From assembly GCA_050329935.1 (NCBI GenBank), contig JBHJOI010000015.1:1-64000 (forward strand): 64,000 nucleotides of DNA. Direction: 5' to 3'. This DNA is from CAYSFW01 sp050329935. GTDB lineage: Bacteria > Pseudomonadota > Gammaproteobacteria > UWMA-0217. Made by a program: the position numbers and the translations under genes. Shown piece after piece: positions 1-9,206 of the stretch (the stretch's first letter is position 1; each line of letters opens with the position of its first letter). The notes below the pieces were generated by a model. That model worked only from the letters and a program-made list of their open reading frames with translations. It ran no database searches and had not been told where the DNA came from.

Positions 1-502
1 CCAGCCATACCAGTCCCGCCATCAGACTCAGCGAAAGCGTCACGATCAGAATCTGCAAATCGGAGACCGTGGCCCCCGCTATTTCATGCTGACCGCCCGG
101 CAGGATCCGTGGAAACGAAATGTATTGCCGACCCCAGATGATCATCGCGACATTCTGCAGCACAATCGAAACACCGATCGCGGTAATCAGCGGCGCCAAT
201 CTCGGCGCGTTACGCAAGGGCCGATAAGCGACGCGCTCGATCGTGAGACCCAGCAGCATGCAAGCCGGCACCGCCACCAACACCCCACCCAGTACGATCA
301 GGATGCCCGAGGTATCCGGCGAAACCTGCATGAGCGCGCCGATGACCGCCAAAGCGATCATCGCGCCCATCATCGTAATTTCGCCATGGGCAAAATTGAT
401 CAACTCGAGAATGCCGTAGACCATTGTGTAGCCGAGTGCAACGAGCGCGTAGATGCTGCCCAGCACCAAACCGTTGATCAGCTGCTGCAGAAAAATATCC
501 AT
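1..502 (-). CDS. livH: Branched-chain amino acid ABC transporter permease LivH (3' part cut by window edge)
   Basis: Inner-membrane permease of the LIV-type importer, which moves branched-chain amino acids (or, in many paralogues, amides and urea) into the cell. About 167 N-terminal residues are visible, starting MDIFLQQLINGLVLGSIYAL, with hydrophobic helices and the family motif INFAHGEITMMGA near residues 35-47. The ATG at 502 is the first in frame and lies 24 bp after the stop of the livK-like gene, so the two are co-transcribed. The stop codon lies outside the window. The family assignment is firm; the substrate is not defined by sequence. Confidence 0.9.
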   Translation of the reverse strand, partial: MDIFLQQLINGLVLGSIYALVALGYTMVYGILELINFAHGEITMMGAMIALAVIGALMQVSPDTSGILIVLGGVLVAVPACMLLGLTIERVAYRPLRNAPRLAPLITAIGVSIVLQNVAMIIWGRQYISFPRILPGGQHEIAGATVSDLQILIVTLSLSLMAGLVWL

Positions 503-526
503 GCGACCGCTCCCAGGTATCGCGCC

Positions 527-1714
527 CTAGTCGCCCCCGGAAGCCACCGTCTCCAACACCTGCCACTCGCCACCGCGCACCTGATACAGCGTGACATTGC
601 CGCCGGTCAGATCACCCTTGCCATCGAACTGAATCCGCCCGGTCACGCCCCGGAAATCGGTCTTTGCGAGTTCGGACAGAATCTTGGCCGATTCGGTTGA
701 ACCGGCACGTTGAATGGCATCAACCATGACGTAGGCAGCGTCGTAGACGTAAGGCGCGTAGTTCTGAATACGGCCGAAACGGGCCTCGAACTTCGCGAGA
801 AACTCCGGACCGCCTGGCATGTCCTTGACCGGTACGCCCGGATTCGATGCAATCACGCCTTCCGCGTCCGGTCCGGCAAGCTTGAGGAATTCCGCCGTTT
901 GCGCGCCGTCACCCGCTAGATACTGCGCGGTGATGCCGAGGCGCTTCATTTGCGACACCATCGGACCCGCTTGCGGATCCATCCCGCCGAAAAAGATCAC
1001 GTCCGGCGACTTGCCCTTGATTCCGGTGAGAATCGCGGTGAAATCGGTCGCCTTGTCGGTGGTGAACTCGCGCGCTACGACGTCCCCTCCAGCGGCTTTG
1101 ATCGCCTTCTCCACCTCATCGGCCAGGCCCTGACCATATGCGGTACGATCGTCGATGATTGCCACCCGCTGTCCACTGAGTTTTTTCACCGCGTAGTCGC
1201 CGAGCACGCGCCCCTGCTGTGCATCGTTGGTCATGACCCGATACGCGGTTTTGAAACCTTGCGTGGTATAGGCAATCGCGGTCGCGGACGGTGAGATTTG
1301 GGGAATTTCCGCTTCGTGGTAGATTTTCGAGGCCGGAATCGTCGCCCCCGAATTCAGGTGCCCAAGCACACCCACCACGTTCGCATCCACCAGCTTTTGC
1401 GCCACGATCGTTGCCGCGCGCGGGTCGGCATGATCGTCCTCACCAAGCAACTCGAACTTGACCGGCTTTCCGTCGACCATCACGCCTTTCGCGTTTAGCT
1501 CGTCGATCGCGAGACGTGCGCCGTTTTCGTTGTCTTTGCCGAGGTGAGCCTGGGGACCGGTCAAGGGCGCGACATGCCCCAGGCGCACGACCTGCACGGC
1601 GCCATCGCCACTTTTGGCGCTCGCAGCCTCCTGCGGGTCTTGACCACAGGCAGCCAACACGAGCGAGGCCGCCAGGACGGCACTGAATCCACGGAATTCG
1701 GGAATGCGGCGCAT
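527..1714 (-). CDS. livK: Branched-chain amino acid ABC transporter substrate-binding protein (LivK-like)
   Basis: Periplasmic type I solute-binding protein (ANF-receptor / peripla_BP_6 fold), 395 aa, which feeds the LivH-type permease just downstream. The N-terminus is a signal peptide ending in a lipobox-like LAAC (about residues 20-23), so it may be membrane-anchored. The mature part opens with VVRLGHVAPLTGPQAHLGKDNENGA-type family sequence and contains GVLGHLNSGATIPAS and a hinge segment DVIFFGGMDPQAGP. It is the first gene of the visible liv operon and has a TATAAT hexamer about 120 bp upstream. Substrate could be Leu/Ile/Val or a related amide; sequence alone does not decide. Confidence 0.9.
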   Translation of the reverse strand: MRRIPEFRGFSAVLAASLVLAACGQDPQEAASAKSGDGAVQVVRLGHVAPLTGPQAHLGKDNENGARLAIDELNAKGVMVDGKPVKFELLGEDDHADPRAATIVAQKLVDANVVGVLGHLNSGATIPASKIYHEAEIPQISPSATAIAYTTQGFKTAYRVMTNDAQQGRVLGDYAVKKLSGQRVAIIDDRTAYGQGLADEVEKAIKAAGGDVVAREFTTDKATDFTAILTGIKGKSPDVIFFGGMDPQAGPMVSQMKRLGITAQYLAGDGAQTAEFLKLAGPDAEGVIASNPGVPVKDMPGGPEFLAKFEARFGRIQNYAPYVYDAAYVMVDAIQRAGSTESAKILSELAKTDFRGVTGRIQFDGKGDLTGGNVTLYQVRGGEWQVLETVASGGD

Positions 1715-2018
1715 GCGTATCTCCGTCTAGTTGATTACGAAAGTGCGGGTTGCGATCGCGGCGCCCTCCCCGGATTGCCGATAGGTTAGCCATTGCCGCC
1801 GCGTTGAACAACTCAGACCCACGATTGGATCCGCATTATAACGATGCGGGATACCCAGGTGCCTGTCCGACCTGAGATGACTCGACTGTAACAGTGTGGG
1901 CGCGAATGCTTATTCCGGGCCTGACCGCGATGATGACACGACGATTCGCCTCGAACGATCGAGAAACCGACCGCGCTCGTCCCGGTTTCGCGATCTCCCT
2001 CGCGCGTCAGACAGGTAC
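1715..2018. other. Intergenic region between livK and the EEP-family gene
   Basis: 304 bp without a convincing gene. It holds the probable promoter of the liv operon (TATAAT on the minus strand at 1835-1840). Short ORFs on both strands look like chance reading frames, with no family motif and arginine-rich shadow composition. Confidence 0.6.
1835..1840 (-). promoter_or_regulatory. Candidate -10 box of the liv operon
   Basis: A perfect TATAAT reads on the minus strand about 120 bp before the livK start. No good TTGACA-like -35 sits 16-18 bp upstream, so an activator or an extended leader may be involved. The same GTTATAATnCGG context recurs upstream of cysS in this window. Confidence 0.4.
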
Positions 2019-2930
2019 CTAGCGCAGCACGATATCCGCCCGCAGCGGATAGTGATCCGATCCGAGGTCTGGCCCCCGCGCGACGCGAGTCAAACCTAGC
2101 TCGGACGATACAAGAATGTGGTCGATCGGTATCAAGGGAAGACCAATATGACTCGGCCACGTCGAGTGCAACGTTCCGTCCGCACCGAGTCCCGATCGGG
2201 CGACGAAGGTGCGAAATCCCGCCGACCACGGCGTGGCATTGAGATCACCCAATACGATTCGGTGGCGCCGCCCGCGATTCAGGTAGTCCGAAACGCTCAA
2301 CAACAGCGCATCGCGCGCGGCCGTCATCCCTGCACTGGTTGGTGGCGGCGGATGAATCCCGACCACTTCGATTTCGCCGCTAGCAACCTCGAATCGTCCG
2401 ACGATCGCGGGCGTCACCCCAAAATCCGCGACCCGACAATCGGTGCACGGGCGACGACTCAGCAGCGCGATACCGAACGGGTCCGTGCGCGTCGCGAACC
2501 AGGCGTATGGATAGCCATCGCGCAACGTTCGTAGCGCGGCCTCCCATTCTGGCGTCACTTCCTGCAACAGCAACACATCCGCGTTGGCGTCACGGAGGTA
2601 CGCCAACACAGCATCGATTCGTTGATTCTTGTAGTTAAGATTGATGGTAGCGACCCGCAATACGCCCCCGGTGTCGGCCAACGCAATCTTGCCATTCATA
2701 ATCGGGTAGATCGCCCAGGCGTTCCCTAGGGTCGCTCCAATCAGGACTACCCCCAGCAAACCGCGCCGCCAGAAAACGAGCGTCGCAGGTAGCAGCACGA
2801 TCGCGTACTGCAAACGAAAATGCGAAAACAGGTCCAAAACCCAATGAAAATGGCCGAAGAATCCGAGCACGGCACCAACGCCGCTCGCGACCGCCACCGC
2901 TAAGAACAGCCGTTGAAAAAGACTTCGCAT
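2019..2930 (-). CDS. Endonuclease/exonuclease/phosphatase (EEP) family protein, membrane-anchored
   Basis: About 303 aa. Three N-terminal hydrophobic segments (roughly residues 5-75) are followed by a metal-dependent EEP hydrolase domain. Visible motifs are LLLQEVTPEW (metal-binding Glu), GIHPPPPTSAG, GDLNATPWSAGFR and the C-terminal SDHYPLRADIVL with the catalytic His. This architecture (TM bundle plus periplasmic EEP domain) is common in proteobacteria and has no settled substrate; DNA, phospholipid or phosphoester hydrolysis are all possible. I chose the ATG at 2930 (MRSLFQRLF); an in-frame start 15 bp upstream is less typical. It stands alone, with no operon partner. Confidence 0.8.
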   Translation of the reverse strand: MRSLFQRLFLAVAVASGVGAVLGFFGHFHWVLDLFSHFRLQYAIVLLPATLVFWRRGLLGVVLIGATLGNAWAIYPIMNGKIALADTGGVLRVATINLNYKNQRIDAVLAYLRDANADVLLLQEVTPEWEAALRTLRDGYPYAWFATRTDPFGIALLSRRPCTDCRVADFGVTPAIVGRFEVASGEIEVVGIHPPPPTSAGMTAARDALLLSVSDYLNRGRRHRIVLGDLNATPWSAGFRTFVARSGLGADGTLHSTWPSHIGLPLIPIDHILVSSELGLTRVARGPDLGSDHYPLRADIVLR

Positions 2931-3172
2931 ATCACTCCCACCCACCCGCGATCTCGCGACAGTCTAGATCAATCCGGCCGGTCGCGGGAAAGTCCGCGAA
3001 GAATGTCCTTTGCGCTTCGCACACCCAGCCATGGCCGCGAACACCGACTCGCCGCGCGTTCACGGCATCGCCCCAACACCGCTCCGCGGCGCCCGTATGG
3101 CGGCGAAAATGTGGCTGCGATCAAGCACTTTGATGCACGCCATCGAGTAAACTCGGCAGGTTGATACCCGAC

Positions 3173-4567
3173 ATGATAAGGAAATCGTTCGTGGACCACC
3201 CCAGCCGCATTGTTCCGTTTCCATCTGCCCAAACTGAAACGCCTAAGAATAAGGCCGACGAGATCATCGATTGCATTCAGCAAGTAATCGAGGGCAACTA
3301 CCAGATCCGCTTGAATGGCGAAAATCGTCTAGCCAACGCGATCAACCTGTTGATAGACGGGCTTGAGCGTTCGACGTTGCAAGCTCTGGACCGCACCGTG
3401 CAAATCTCGATCGGCACCAGCGAGGCAACCATCCAGTCGGCTCAAATGGTCGCGAATCTGCGCGCCGTCGACCACAAGAGCCAGGAAATCGCATCGGCGG
3501 TCGAGCAACTCGAAAGCTCAATCGGTAGCATCAACGCCTATGGCGCCGGGATCGCGCGCGAGATGCAATCAATCGAACAATCAGTCGGCACCACCAGCGA
3601 CGCCGTGACGAGCTTCGTCGGCACCATGTCCGATATCTCGCACGCGGCGACCGCATCGCTGACCAAGGTCGAGGCGTTACAGGATCTATCGGTTCAGATC
3701 GCTCGAGTGGCCGAAACCATCAAGAGCATCGCCTTTCAAACCAACCTCCTCGCTCTGAATGCCAACGTCGAGGCCGCGCGAGCCGGCGAGTCGGGTCGTG
3801 GCTTCGCGGTGGTGGCCAAGGAGGTCGGTCATCTCGCGCAGCGCTCGGCAGAGGCAACCCGAACCATCGAGGACATGGTCAGAAAGACGCAGGAGGGTTT
3901 CGGCAACATTGTCGATGCGATGCGCAAAAGTTCCCGCGCGGTTGAAGGCGGACAAAGCGCGATCGCCGTGGTTGGGACGTCCATGACGGATCTACGCGGC
4001 AAAATAGAACGCGTCAGCGCCAGCACTCGGCAGATCGAAGCGACACTGAAAGAGCAGGAAAGCGCGGCAAAGCTCGTTTCCAACGGTATCAATGAAATCG
4101 CCGGCAACACCTCGGCCGGCGTCAATGACATCGAACGCATCGTCGACGCCGTCGCGGCGGTCGAGCATCACGTATCCGCGTCACTCACCGATCTGGCCAC
4201 CAAGGAATCCCATAACAAGGTTTTGAAGCTTGCCCAGGCCGATCATGTGGCTTGGAAAAAGCAACTGGTCAACATGGTGGTAGGCTTGGAAACGATCGAT
4301 CCGGACCGACTCACGGACCATCATCATTGCCGCCTCGGCACATGGTACAACGCGGTCAATACACCCGCGATCCGCCGCAGTCCTGATTTCCAGCGACTCG
4401 CGGAACCTCATCGCAAGGTTCATCATCACGGCTGCCAAGCCGTGGACCGTTATAATCGCGGCGATCTGGCAGGTGCGCTTCGGGAAATCCGGCTTGTCGA
4501 ACAAGCCTCTGACGAGGTCCTGGCGATTCTGGTCGCGCTAGATCAACGGCTTGCTCGTCAACCGTGA
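3173..4567 (+). CDS. Soluble methyl-accepting chemotaxis protein with C-terminal CZB domain
   Basis: Cytoplasmic chemoreceptor of about 464 aa with no transmembrane segment and no HAMP. The MCP signalling domain carries the conserved hairpin tip FQTNLLALNANVEAARAGE followed by GRGFAVVAKEV. The C-terminus is a chemoreceptor zinc-binding (CZB) domain: HVAWKKQLVNMVVG, CRLGTWYN and HRKVHHHG supply the His/Cys ligands. CZB receptors sense zinc and, through the zinc-bound Cys, oxidants such as hypochlorous acid. Start codon is uncertain: TTG 3161, ATG 3173, or GTG 3191, the last preceded by AAGGAA at good spacing. No che genes lie nearby; the gene converges on a Cache/PDC sensor protein. Confidence 0.88.
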   Translation: MIRKSFVDHPSRIVPFPSAQTETPKNKADEIIDCIQQVIEGNYQIRLNGENRLANAINLLIDGLERSTLQALDRTVQISIGTSEATIQSAQMVANLRAVDHKSQEIASAVEQLESSIGSINAYGAGIAREMQSIEQSVGTTSDAVTSFVGTMSDISHAATASLTKVEALQDLSVQIARVAETIKSIAFQTNLLALNANVEAARAGESGRGFAVVAKEVGHLAQRSAEATRTIEDMVRKTQEGFGNIVDAMRKSSRAVEGGQSAIAVVGTSMTDLRGKIERVSASTRQIEATLKEQESAAKLVSNGINEIAGNTSAGVNDIERIVDAVAAVEHHVSASLTDLATKESHNKVLKLAQADHVAWKKQLVNMVVGLETIDPDRLTDHHHCRLGTWYNAVNTPAIRRSPDFQRLAEPHRKVHHHGCQAVDRYNRGDLAGALREIRLVEQASDEVLAILVALDQRLARQP

Positions 4568-4600
4568 TGCGCCGAACAGCGCCCCGAAAACCCGTACCGT

Positions 4601-5560
4601 TCAACCGCCTGACCCAAACCAGAACTGAATGCCCTTGCCGAGAAACTCGTCGTAGCGCATGTAATGGGTACCGTCGCAGGAAAACGTTAGGCTGACCATG
4701 CCGTTGAACAGATTGATCGACGACATGCGCAAGTAAATATTCTCGTCGGCCATGCGCAGGGCTCGCAAGGTCTCCAGGATACGCGCGACGTCCGGCATCG
4801 GCATTACCGCGTCGGGCGAGTACGGCTGTAGCGGGTACAACAAGCAGATGTCGGGATCACTCAGGGCATCCTGATCCAGAATGCGATAGCGAAACGGATC
4901 GGACACGGTCCAGATCGTGAACTGACTGCTCGAAAAATGAATCAGGCACTGAAACACACCGCGTTGGGTCAATAGCTCTTCGAGTATCGACAGCGCGCGG
5001 TCGAGGTTTCGATCCATCGGACTCTCGACGCGACGTTGAAACATGACGGTGCCACGAATCGCCGGATCGCCCTTGACCTGACGCCAATGTCCCGGCTCCT
5101 CGTAAAGCTCGGCGGTCACCGGCAAGTCGCGAAGGTCAAAATCCACCCCGAGATACCCCACGATCCGCGCATCGATCTCGACGACCTGCAGGGCCGTCAG
5201 CGACGGACGGTGATTCATCAAACTGATGTAGGCATCCGACAACAGAAAACCCCAGCTCGGCATCGACTCGTTCATATAAGGCCGATCCGAGCGGTCGCGG
5301 CCAAAGTGACCCACAACGAGACCGGAGGGTCCAGCGTTGTCGCAAATCTGCACACCGTCCGTACCTACACAATACAAGTACGCCGCGTGCGGGATGCTTG
5401 CGAAACCCTCCAGCAAGACGCCATTCAAACGATCGCGATCACCCCACGCCGGCGCGCACTGCCGCGCGAGCAACGCGATCGGATTCCGCAACATACCCGC
5501 GAGCTGCTCACGCTGTCGATAGACGCTGTCTTTCCACGAAAACTGAACCATGTCCTTCAC
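4601..5560 (-). CDS. Cache/PDC-sensor-domain protein, no output domain
   Basis: 319 aa with no signal peptide or clear TM segment. The central part (about residues 45-130) looks like a PDC/dCache ligand-binding module: YLYCVGTDGVQICDN, GRDRSDRPYMNE and VVEIDARIVGYLGVDFDLRDLP are the usual strand-loop pattern. No kinase, GGDEF or MCP output domain follows; the C-terminal half is unassigned. Stand-alone proteins of this kind occur in Proteobacteria with unknown roles. The start is GTG 5560 or ATG 5551. It is convergent with the CZB chemoreceptor, separated by 33 bp, which hints at but does not show a shared sensory role. Confidence 0.6.
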   Translation of the reverse strand: MKDMVQFSWKDSVYRQREQLAGMLRNPIALLARQCAPAWGDRDRLNGVLLEGFASIPHAAYLYCVGTDGVQICDNAGPSGLVVGHFGRDRSDRPYMNESMPSWGFLLSDAYISLMNHRPSLTALQVVEIDARIVGYLGVDFDLRDLPVTAELYEEPGHWRQVKGDPAIRGTVMFQRRVESPMDRNLDRALSILEELLTQRGVFQCLIHFSSSQFTIWTVSDPFRYRILDQDALSDPDICLLYPLQPYSPDAVMPMPDVARILETLRALRMADENIYLRMSSINLFNGMVSLTFSCDGTHYMRYDEFLGKGIQFWFGSGG

Positions 5561-5889
5561 TTACCTCTGGCCTAGCTTAACGTGAATCGCCGGAGGTACA
5601 GAAGGCTTCACCGCTCTCGGTTGGGTAGGCGGAAGCATTGGCCACAGGGACGAATTCACGGCGTCTCCTGCCTACCCTTGCTCGGAGTCTCATTCATCTG
5701 GGCGGCAGCAGTCAGCGCCTATCGTGCTACCGAGTCACCATCATCGCGGACTTCCGCTGGAGATTGTGCGGCCACTCGACCTATAACCTTACACGGGATG
5801 GGCGCATCGGCCTGAGGTAGGCAATCGAGACACTGCCGACGTAACCCATCTGGGGCCGTCGCGCAGGTTCTCAATGTGCTTGGTAAAGA
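5561..5889. other. Intergenic region with long inverted repeat
   Basis: 329 bp with no supported gene. It contains an inverted repeat, GGGTAGGC at 5623-5630 and GCCTACCC at 5670-5677, able to form a stem around a 39-nt loop. The minus strand holds the string AGATGAATGA, which recalls the 3' part of RNase P RNA, but the rest of that RNA is absent. Function unknown. Confidence 0.5.
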
Positions 5890-5965
5890 TGGCGTCCCCT
5901 AGGGGATTCGAACCCCTGTTACCGCCGTGAAAGGGCGATGTCCTAGGCCTCTAGACGAAGGGGAC
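5890..5965 (-). tRNA. tRNA-Glu (TTC)
   Basis: 76 nt including an encoded CCA. The acceptor stem GTCCCCT pairs with AGGGGAC, the anticodon loop is CTTTCAC with TTC, and the T-arm is CAGGGGTTCGAATCCCCTA. It lies downstream of tRNA-Ala and a 66-codon ORF on the same strand and probably shares their promoter. Confidence 0.97.
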
Positions 5966-5975
5966 TGAAACTATT

Positions 5976-6176
5976 TCAGTCGTTGCGTTGTTTTGGCTCG
6001 CCAGCCATGAAGGTGGTGACAACGCCGGCGAATAGTACCAGAAAACCCACCGGAATCATCATCAAAAAAAACTTTGCTGATTCGGTTTCACGAAACATTC
6101 CCGTAAATCCCAGTACCAGAGACACGAGCGTCACCACGAAACCGATGTAAGCAACGACCCTTCCAACACGATGCAT
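5976..6176 (-). CDS. Small two-helix membrane protein between two tRNA genes
   Basis: 66 aa, of unrecognised family. Two hydrophobic segments (about residues 7-26 and 36-57) with short polar ends (MHRVGR; GEPKQRND) give an inner-membrane hairpin. It lies 18 bp after the end of tRNA-Ala and 10 bp before tRNA-Glu, all on the minus strand, so it is presumably read from the tRNA promoter and released by tRNA processing. A coding role is supported by the clean TM pattern, not by homology I can name. Confidence 0.55.
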   Translation of the reverse strand: MHRVGRVVAYIGFVVTLVSLVLGFTGMFRETESAKFFLMMIPVGFLVLFAGVVTTFMAGEPKQRND

Positions 6177-6194
6177 TCAGTTGACGCCTCGTTT

Positions 6195-6270
<76 letters not shown>

Positions 6271-6286
6271 GAAAAAGGAAGCGCGT

Positions 6287-6315
6287 AATCTAATGAAACC
6301 GCCAATGTGTGTCAA
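6287..6315 (-). promoter_or_regulatory. Promoter of the tRNA-Ala / tRNA-Glu unit
   Basis: A perfect -35 TTGACA (6310-6315) and -10 TAGATT (6287-6292) are separated by exactly 17 bp on the minus strand. The region after the -10 is GCGC, a GC-rich discriminator as expected for stringently controlled stable-RNA promoters. The predicted start is about 10 bp before the mature tRNA-Ala. Confidence 0.8.
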
Positions 6316-6523
6316 GCGATCATTTTGCTCGGCGACCGATTGCCCGCATCTTCGACGTCGGCGTAACCGGCGCTGGAAGAACTTGAGATTCACGCAACGA
6401 GGTGGCTAACGCTGCATCCCGCAGGTCAACCGTCCCGCGAACCTCGCAGGTAATCCGCGATGACGCCGTCAGACGCGCACACACCCAAGGCTCCGTCGAG
6501 CGATCGCACGCCATGTCTGGCGC

Positions 6524-7132
6524 CTACCGTGTCGCTTCGTAAGGCTCGACCTTGCTCGCCTTGATTCGATAGCCGGAATGCCCCATCGGCGTTTCGGCGC
6601 GCACCGTTTCAATCACGCCGCTGACCCACACCGTGTCCATGTTGCGTAACCCCTGCGCGGGTGGGTCAGGAAACACATGGAGAATCTGATTAGCCGGCGG
6701 CGGCGGGGTGTGAATGCAAGCGCCAAAGTACGGCACCATGATGAATTCCGTCGACATGTCGCGCCCCCATTCCAGCGGCACGATGAACCCTGGAATTCTG
6801 ATTCTTGCGCCTTCAAGTGCCGGATTGGTCGGCGCCTCGGCCCAAACCCGTTTCATTTCGTCGATCGCGTCCATCGCGCGCGGGTCATCGTCCTCCAGCG
6901 TCGCAAGATCCAGCCCCTCGAACACCTTGGCCGGATTCCAGTCTGGCGGGATCAAGTCGTCCCATCCGATTTCGCGATAGTCGCTCGCACTCGGCACCTG
7001 CGGTTGTGACGTTCCCGCCAGGCGATCGCCGATCTGATAGGAAGGGGCCGTTGGATCCTCGGATTTCCCGCAGCCGGTCAGCAGCCCTGAGCCGCCGATC
7101 ACAATTAAAACCAGGCCAAACGCGAATCGCAT
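6524..7132 (-). CDS. DUF3299 lipoprotein of the metal operon
   Basis: 202 aa. Signal peptide with lipobox LLTGCGK (Cys about residue 21). The mature domain is DUF3299: RIPGFIVPLEWG and the strongly conserved block VPYFGACIHTPPPPANQI with one Cys and one His. Proteins of this family occur next to FtsX-type ABC transporters and DUF2796 (ZrgA) proteins in zinc-responsive clusters such as the Vibrio zrg operon; a periplasmic accessory role in metal acquisition is inferred. It is the last gene of the unit, 107 bp after the permease. Confidence 0.75.
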   Translation of the reverse strand: MRFAFGLVLIVIGGSGLLTGCGKSEDPTAPSYQIGDRLAGTSQPQVPSASDYREIGWDDLIPPDWNPAKVFEGLDLATLEDDDPRAMDAIDEMKRVWAEAPTNPALEGARIRIPGFIVPLEWGRDMSTEFIMVPYFGACIHTPPPPANQILHVFPDPPAQGLRNMDTVWVSGVIETVRAETPMGHSGYRIKASKVEPYEATR

Positions 7133-7239
7133 TTTCGAAACACCTTAAAAGTTGAACTGCACACCCGGGCCGCGCATCCACCCCGAGTGGACGCTTCGGT
7201 GCCGGCGAGAGAAACACCACTCACGCGCAAGGTCAACCG

Positions 7240-8502
7240 TTAGACTCGCGGCGTCAATCCATCGCCGAGCGACAGGCGGTAGGCACGCAACCCAGGCAGT
7301 AAGCTGGCGACCCATCCCACGCCGATCACCCAGACCAGCCATCGCAGTTCACTCGCAAACAACCCGACCGAACTCAACGCCAACCCGTAGCGGCTCTCGA
7401 TCAATGGCGCGAGCATCAGCGTTAGCGCGTTGAGCAGAATCACGCCGAGCACCGCGCCGACCAGCGTCACCGCGAGGCCTTCAAGCGCGAGCAACCAAAA
7501 CACATGCGCTGGCCGCGCGCCGACCGAGCGGAGTATCGCGAGTTCACGGCGCCGCTCGTTGAGCCCGGCCATGATGACCGCGACCAGACCCGCGAGCCCG
7601 ACGGCGACCACCAGCGCCGAAACGGCGCGCAGCGCACGCTCGCCAACGCCAACGACCTGCCAGAGTTGATCCAGCGCGACCCCAGGCAGCACAGCAAGCA
7701 GGGGCTCTTCGCGCGATTCGTTGACGTGGCGTTGCAACGCAAACACCCCGGCACGCGACTTCAGACCGACGAGCGCGGCCGTCACCTGTTTCGGTTTGAG
7801 GTCAAACTTGCCGACGTGCTCTGCGGGGATGGATAGACCAGGCACCGGCGCACCGCCCTGCCAGTCGAGATGAATCGCCTCAATCGCGGCGAGGCCAACA
7901 TGCACGGTCCGGTCCACCGGGCTTCCGGTTCGCGCCAGCACGCCCACGACGGCAAACGGCTTGTCCGCGTGCGCCGCGGCCTGACCGAGTCCGATGCCGT
8001 GAGTCAACGTGATGCGATCGCCGAGACGGTAGCCCAGACGTTCCGCGACCTCCGCCCCCAGCACGGCTTCGAACACATCCGTGAACGGGCGGCCGTCAAC
8101 AAATCGCAACGCGCGGCGGTCGCCATAGCGAAAGTGCTCGAAGTACGCTTGATCGGTACCAAGTACCGGAAACCCGCGATGCGAATCGCCGAGGCTCAGC
8201 GGCACAACCCAGGCCACGGCGGGATGCGCCGCGAGCGATTCAACGCTGGCGTAGCGGATGTTCTGCGTTGCCTCGCCGATACGAAACACCGCGTACAACA
8301 TGAGCTGCACGGCACTGGTCCGGGCGCCAACGACCAAATCGGTGCCCGACACGGATTGGGCGAAACCCGCGCGCAGATCGGTGCGCATCCGTTCAATGCC
8401 CAACAACAGCGTGACCGACAACGCGATCGAAATCGCGACCAATCCGAGCGTCAACCGACGATTCCAGGCACTGCGCGCCGCCAACGCGAACAGATATCTC
8501 AT
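7240..8502 (-). CDS. FtsX/MacB-type ABC transporter permease (zinc-associated)
   Basis: 420 aa. One N-terminal TM helix (about 15-37), a large periplasmic MacB_PCD-like domain, then three TM helices in the FtsX domain; RRRELAILRSVGARPAHVF is the typical cytoplasmic coupling motif. Its start overlaps the stop of the ATPase gene by ATGA, so the two are translationally coupled. These type VII ABC systems usually act mechanically on periplasmic partners rather than transporting across the membrane. The DUF2796/DUF3299/COG0523 neighbours tie it to zinc homeostasis. Confidence 0.85.
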   Translation of the reverse strand: MRYLFALAARSAWNRRLTLGLVAISIALSVTLLLGIERMRTDLRAGFAQSVSGTDLVVGARTSAVQLMLYAVFRIGEATQNIRYASVESLAAHPAVAWVVPLSLGDSHRGFPVLGTDQAYFEHFRYGDRRALRFVDGRPFTDVFEAVLGAEVAERLGYRLGDRITLTHGIGLGQAAAHADKPFAVVGVLARTGSPVDRTVHVGLAAIEAIHLDWQGGAPVPGLSIPAEHVGKFDLKPKQVTAALVGLKSRAGVFALQRHVNESREEPLLAVLPGVALDQLWQVVGVGERALRAVSALVVAVGLAGLVAVIMAGLNERRRELAILRSVGARPAHVFWLLALEGLAVTLVGAVLGVILLNALTLMLAPLIESRYGLALSSVGLFASELRWLVWVIGVGWVASLLPGLRAYRLSLGDGLTPRV

Positions 8503-9206
8503 GCTGCGTCCCGCCCGGCGGAGTTGAGTGTTTCCAGTGCGAGTACTCGGTCAAAATGTTCGGCCAGCCGCCGATCGTGACTGACGAATATCAATGCGCT
8601 GCCGCTCGCCGCGCTTTCATGCAGTAACAGTTCGATAAACGCGGATTGGCGCGCCGCATCCAACGCCGAAGTCGGCTCGTCGGCGACGATCAACTCGGGC
8701 GCGCCGAGTAACGCGCGCGCCGCGGCGACCCGCTGTTGTTGACCGACCGAGAGCAGGTTCGCGGATTTCCGCCACAACGTCGAATCCAGATCAAGGTGGG
8801 TCAGCAGCCGCGCGGCTTCGTCGCGAATGCTGCCGGCGTCGCGGGATGCCCGTGACCACCGCCGTGGCGAAAACCGACACGGCAAGAGCACGTTATCCAA
8901 TACCGGCAGGTACGGAATTAAATTGAACTGTTGGAAAATGAAGCCGATGTGGTCGGCCCGCAGGCGATCGCGCCGAGCCGAGCCGAGCGTGGAAAACGCG
9001 TGACCGAGCACGTCGATGACGCCCCGCCGCGGTGACAACACACCGCCGATGAGATTGAGCAAAGTGCTCTTGCCACTGCCAGACGGCCCATGAAGGAACA
9101 CCGATTCACCCGCACCAACCTCGAGCGATGCAAGCTCCAGACACACGCGCCGCTCCCCTGGCCAACTGAACACCACATCACGGAGACTGACAACTGGGGG
9201 GCTCAC
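8499..9206 (-). CDS. ABC transporter ATP-binding protein (MacB/LolD-type, zinc-associated)
   Basis: About 235 aa. Walker A GPSGSGKSTLLNLIGG, Q-loop FIFQQFNLIPYLPV, signature LLSVGQQQRVAAARALLG and Walker B LIVADEPTSALD. An ORF extension upstream exists, but I prefer GTG 9206 because its GTGA overlaps the stop of the DUF2796 gene and the domain begins only a few residues later. The signature reads LSVGQ instead of LSGGQ. It pairs with the FtsX-type permease downstream. Confidence 0.88.
   Translation of the reverse strand: MSPPVVSLRDVVFSWPGERRVCLELASLEVGAGESVFLHGPSGSGKSTLLNLIGGVLSPRRGVIDVLGHAFSTLGSARRDRLRADHIGFIFQQFNLIPYLPVLDNVLLPCRFSPRRWSRASRDAGSIRDEAARLLTHLDLDSTLWRKSANLLSVGQQQRVAAARALLGAPELIVADEPTSALDAARQSAFIELLLHESAASGSALIFVSHDRRLAEHFDRVLALETLNSAGRDAA

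Noticed and set aside
4601..5575. 179-codon plus-strand ORF (5036-5575) over the Cache protein gene
   Set aside because: Shadow of the minus-strand gene, which has clear domain motifs.
5650..5780. Minus-strand AGATGAATGA resembling the 3' end of RNase P RNA
   Set aside because: The conserved 5' core (GAGGAAAGTCCGGGC type) and the final ACAGAA...GGCTTA segment are absent.
6320..6514. 64-codon minus-strand ORF upstream of tRNA-Ala
   Set aside because: It overlaps the approach to the tRNA promoter and lacks any conserved feature.
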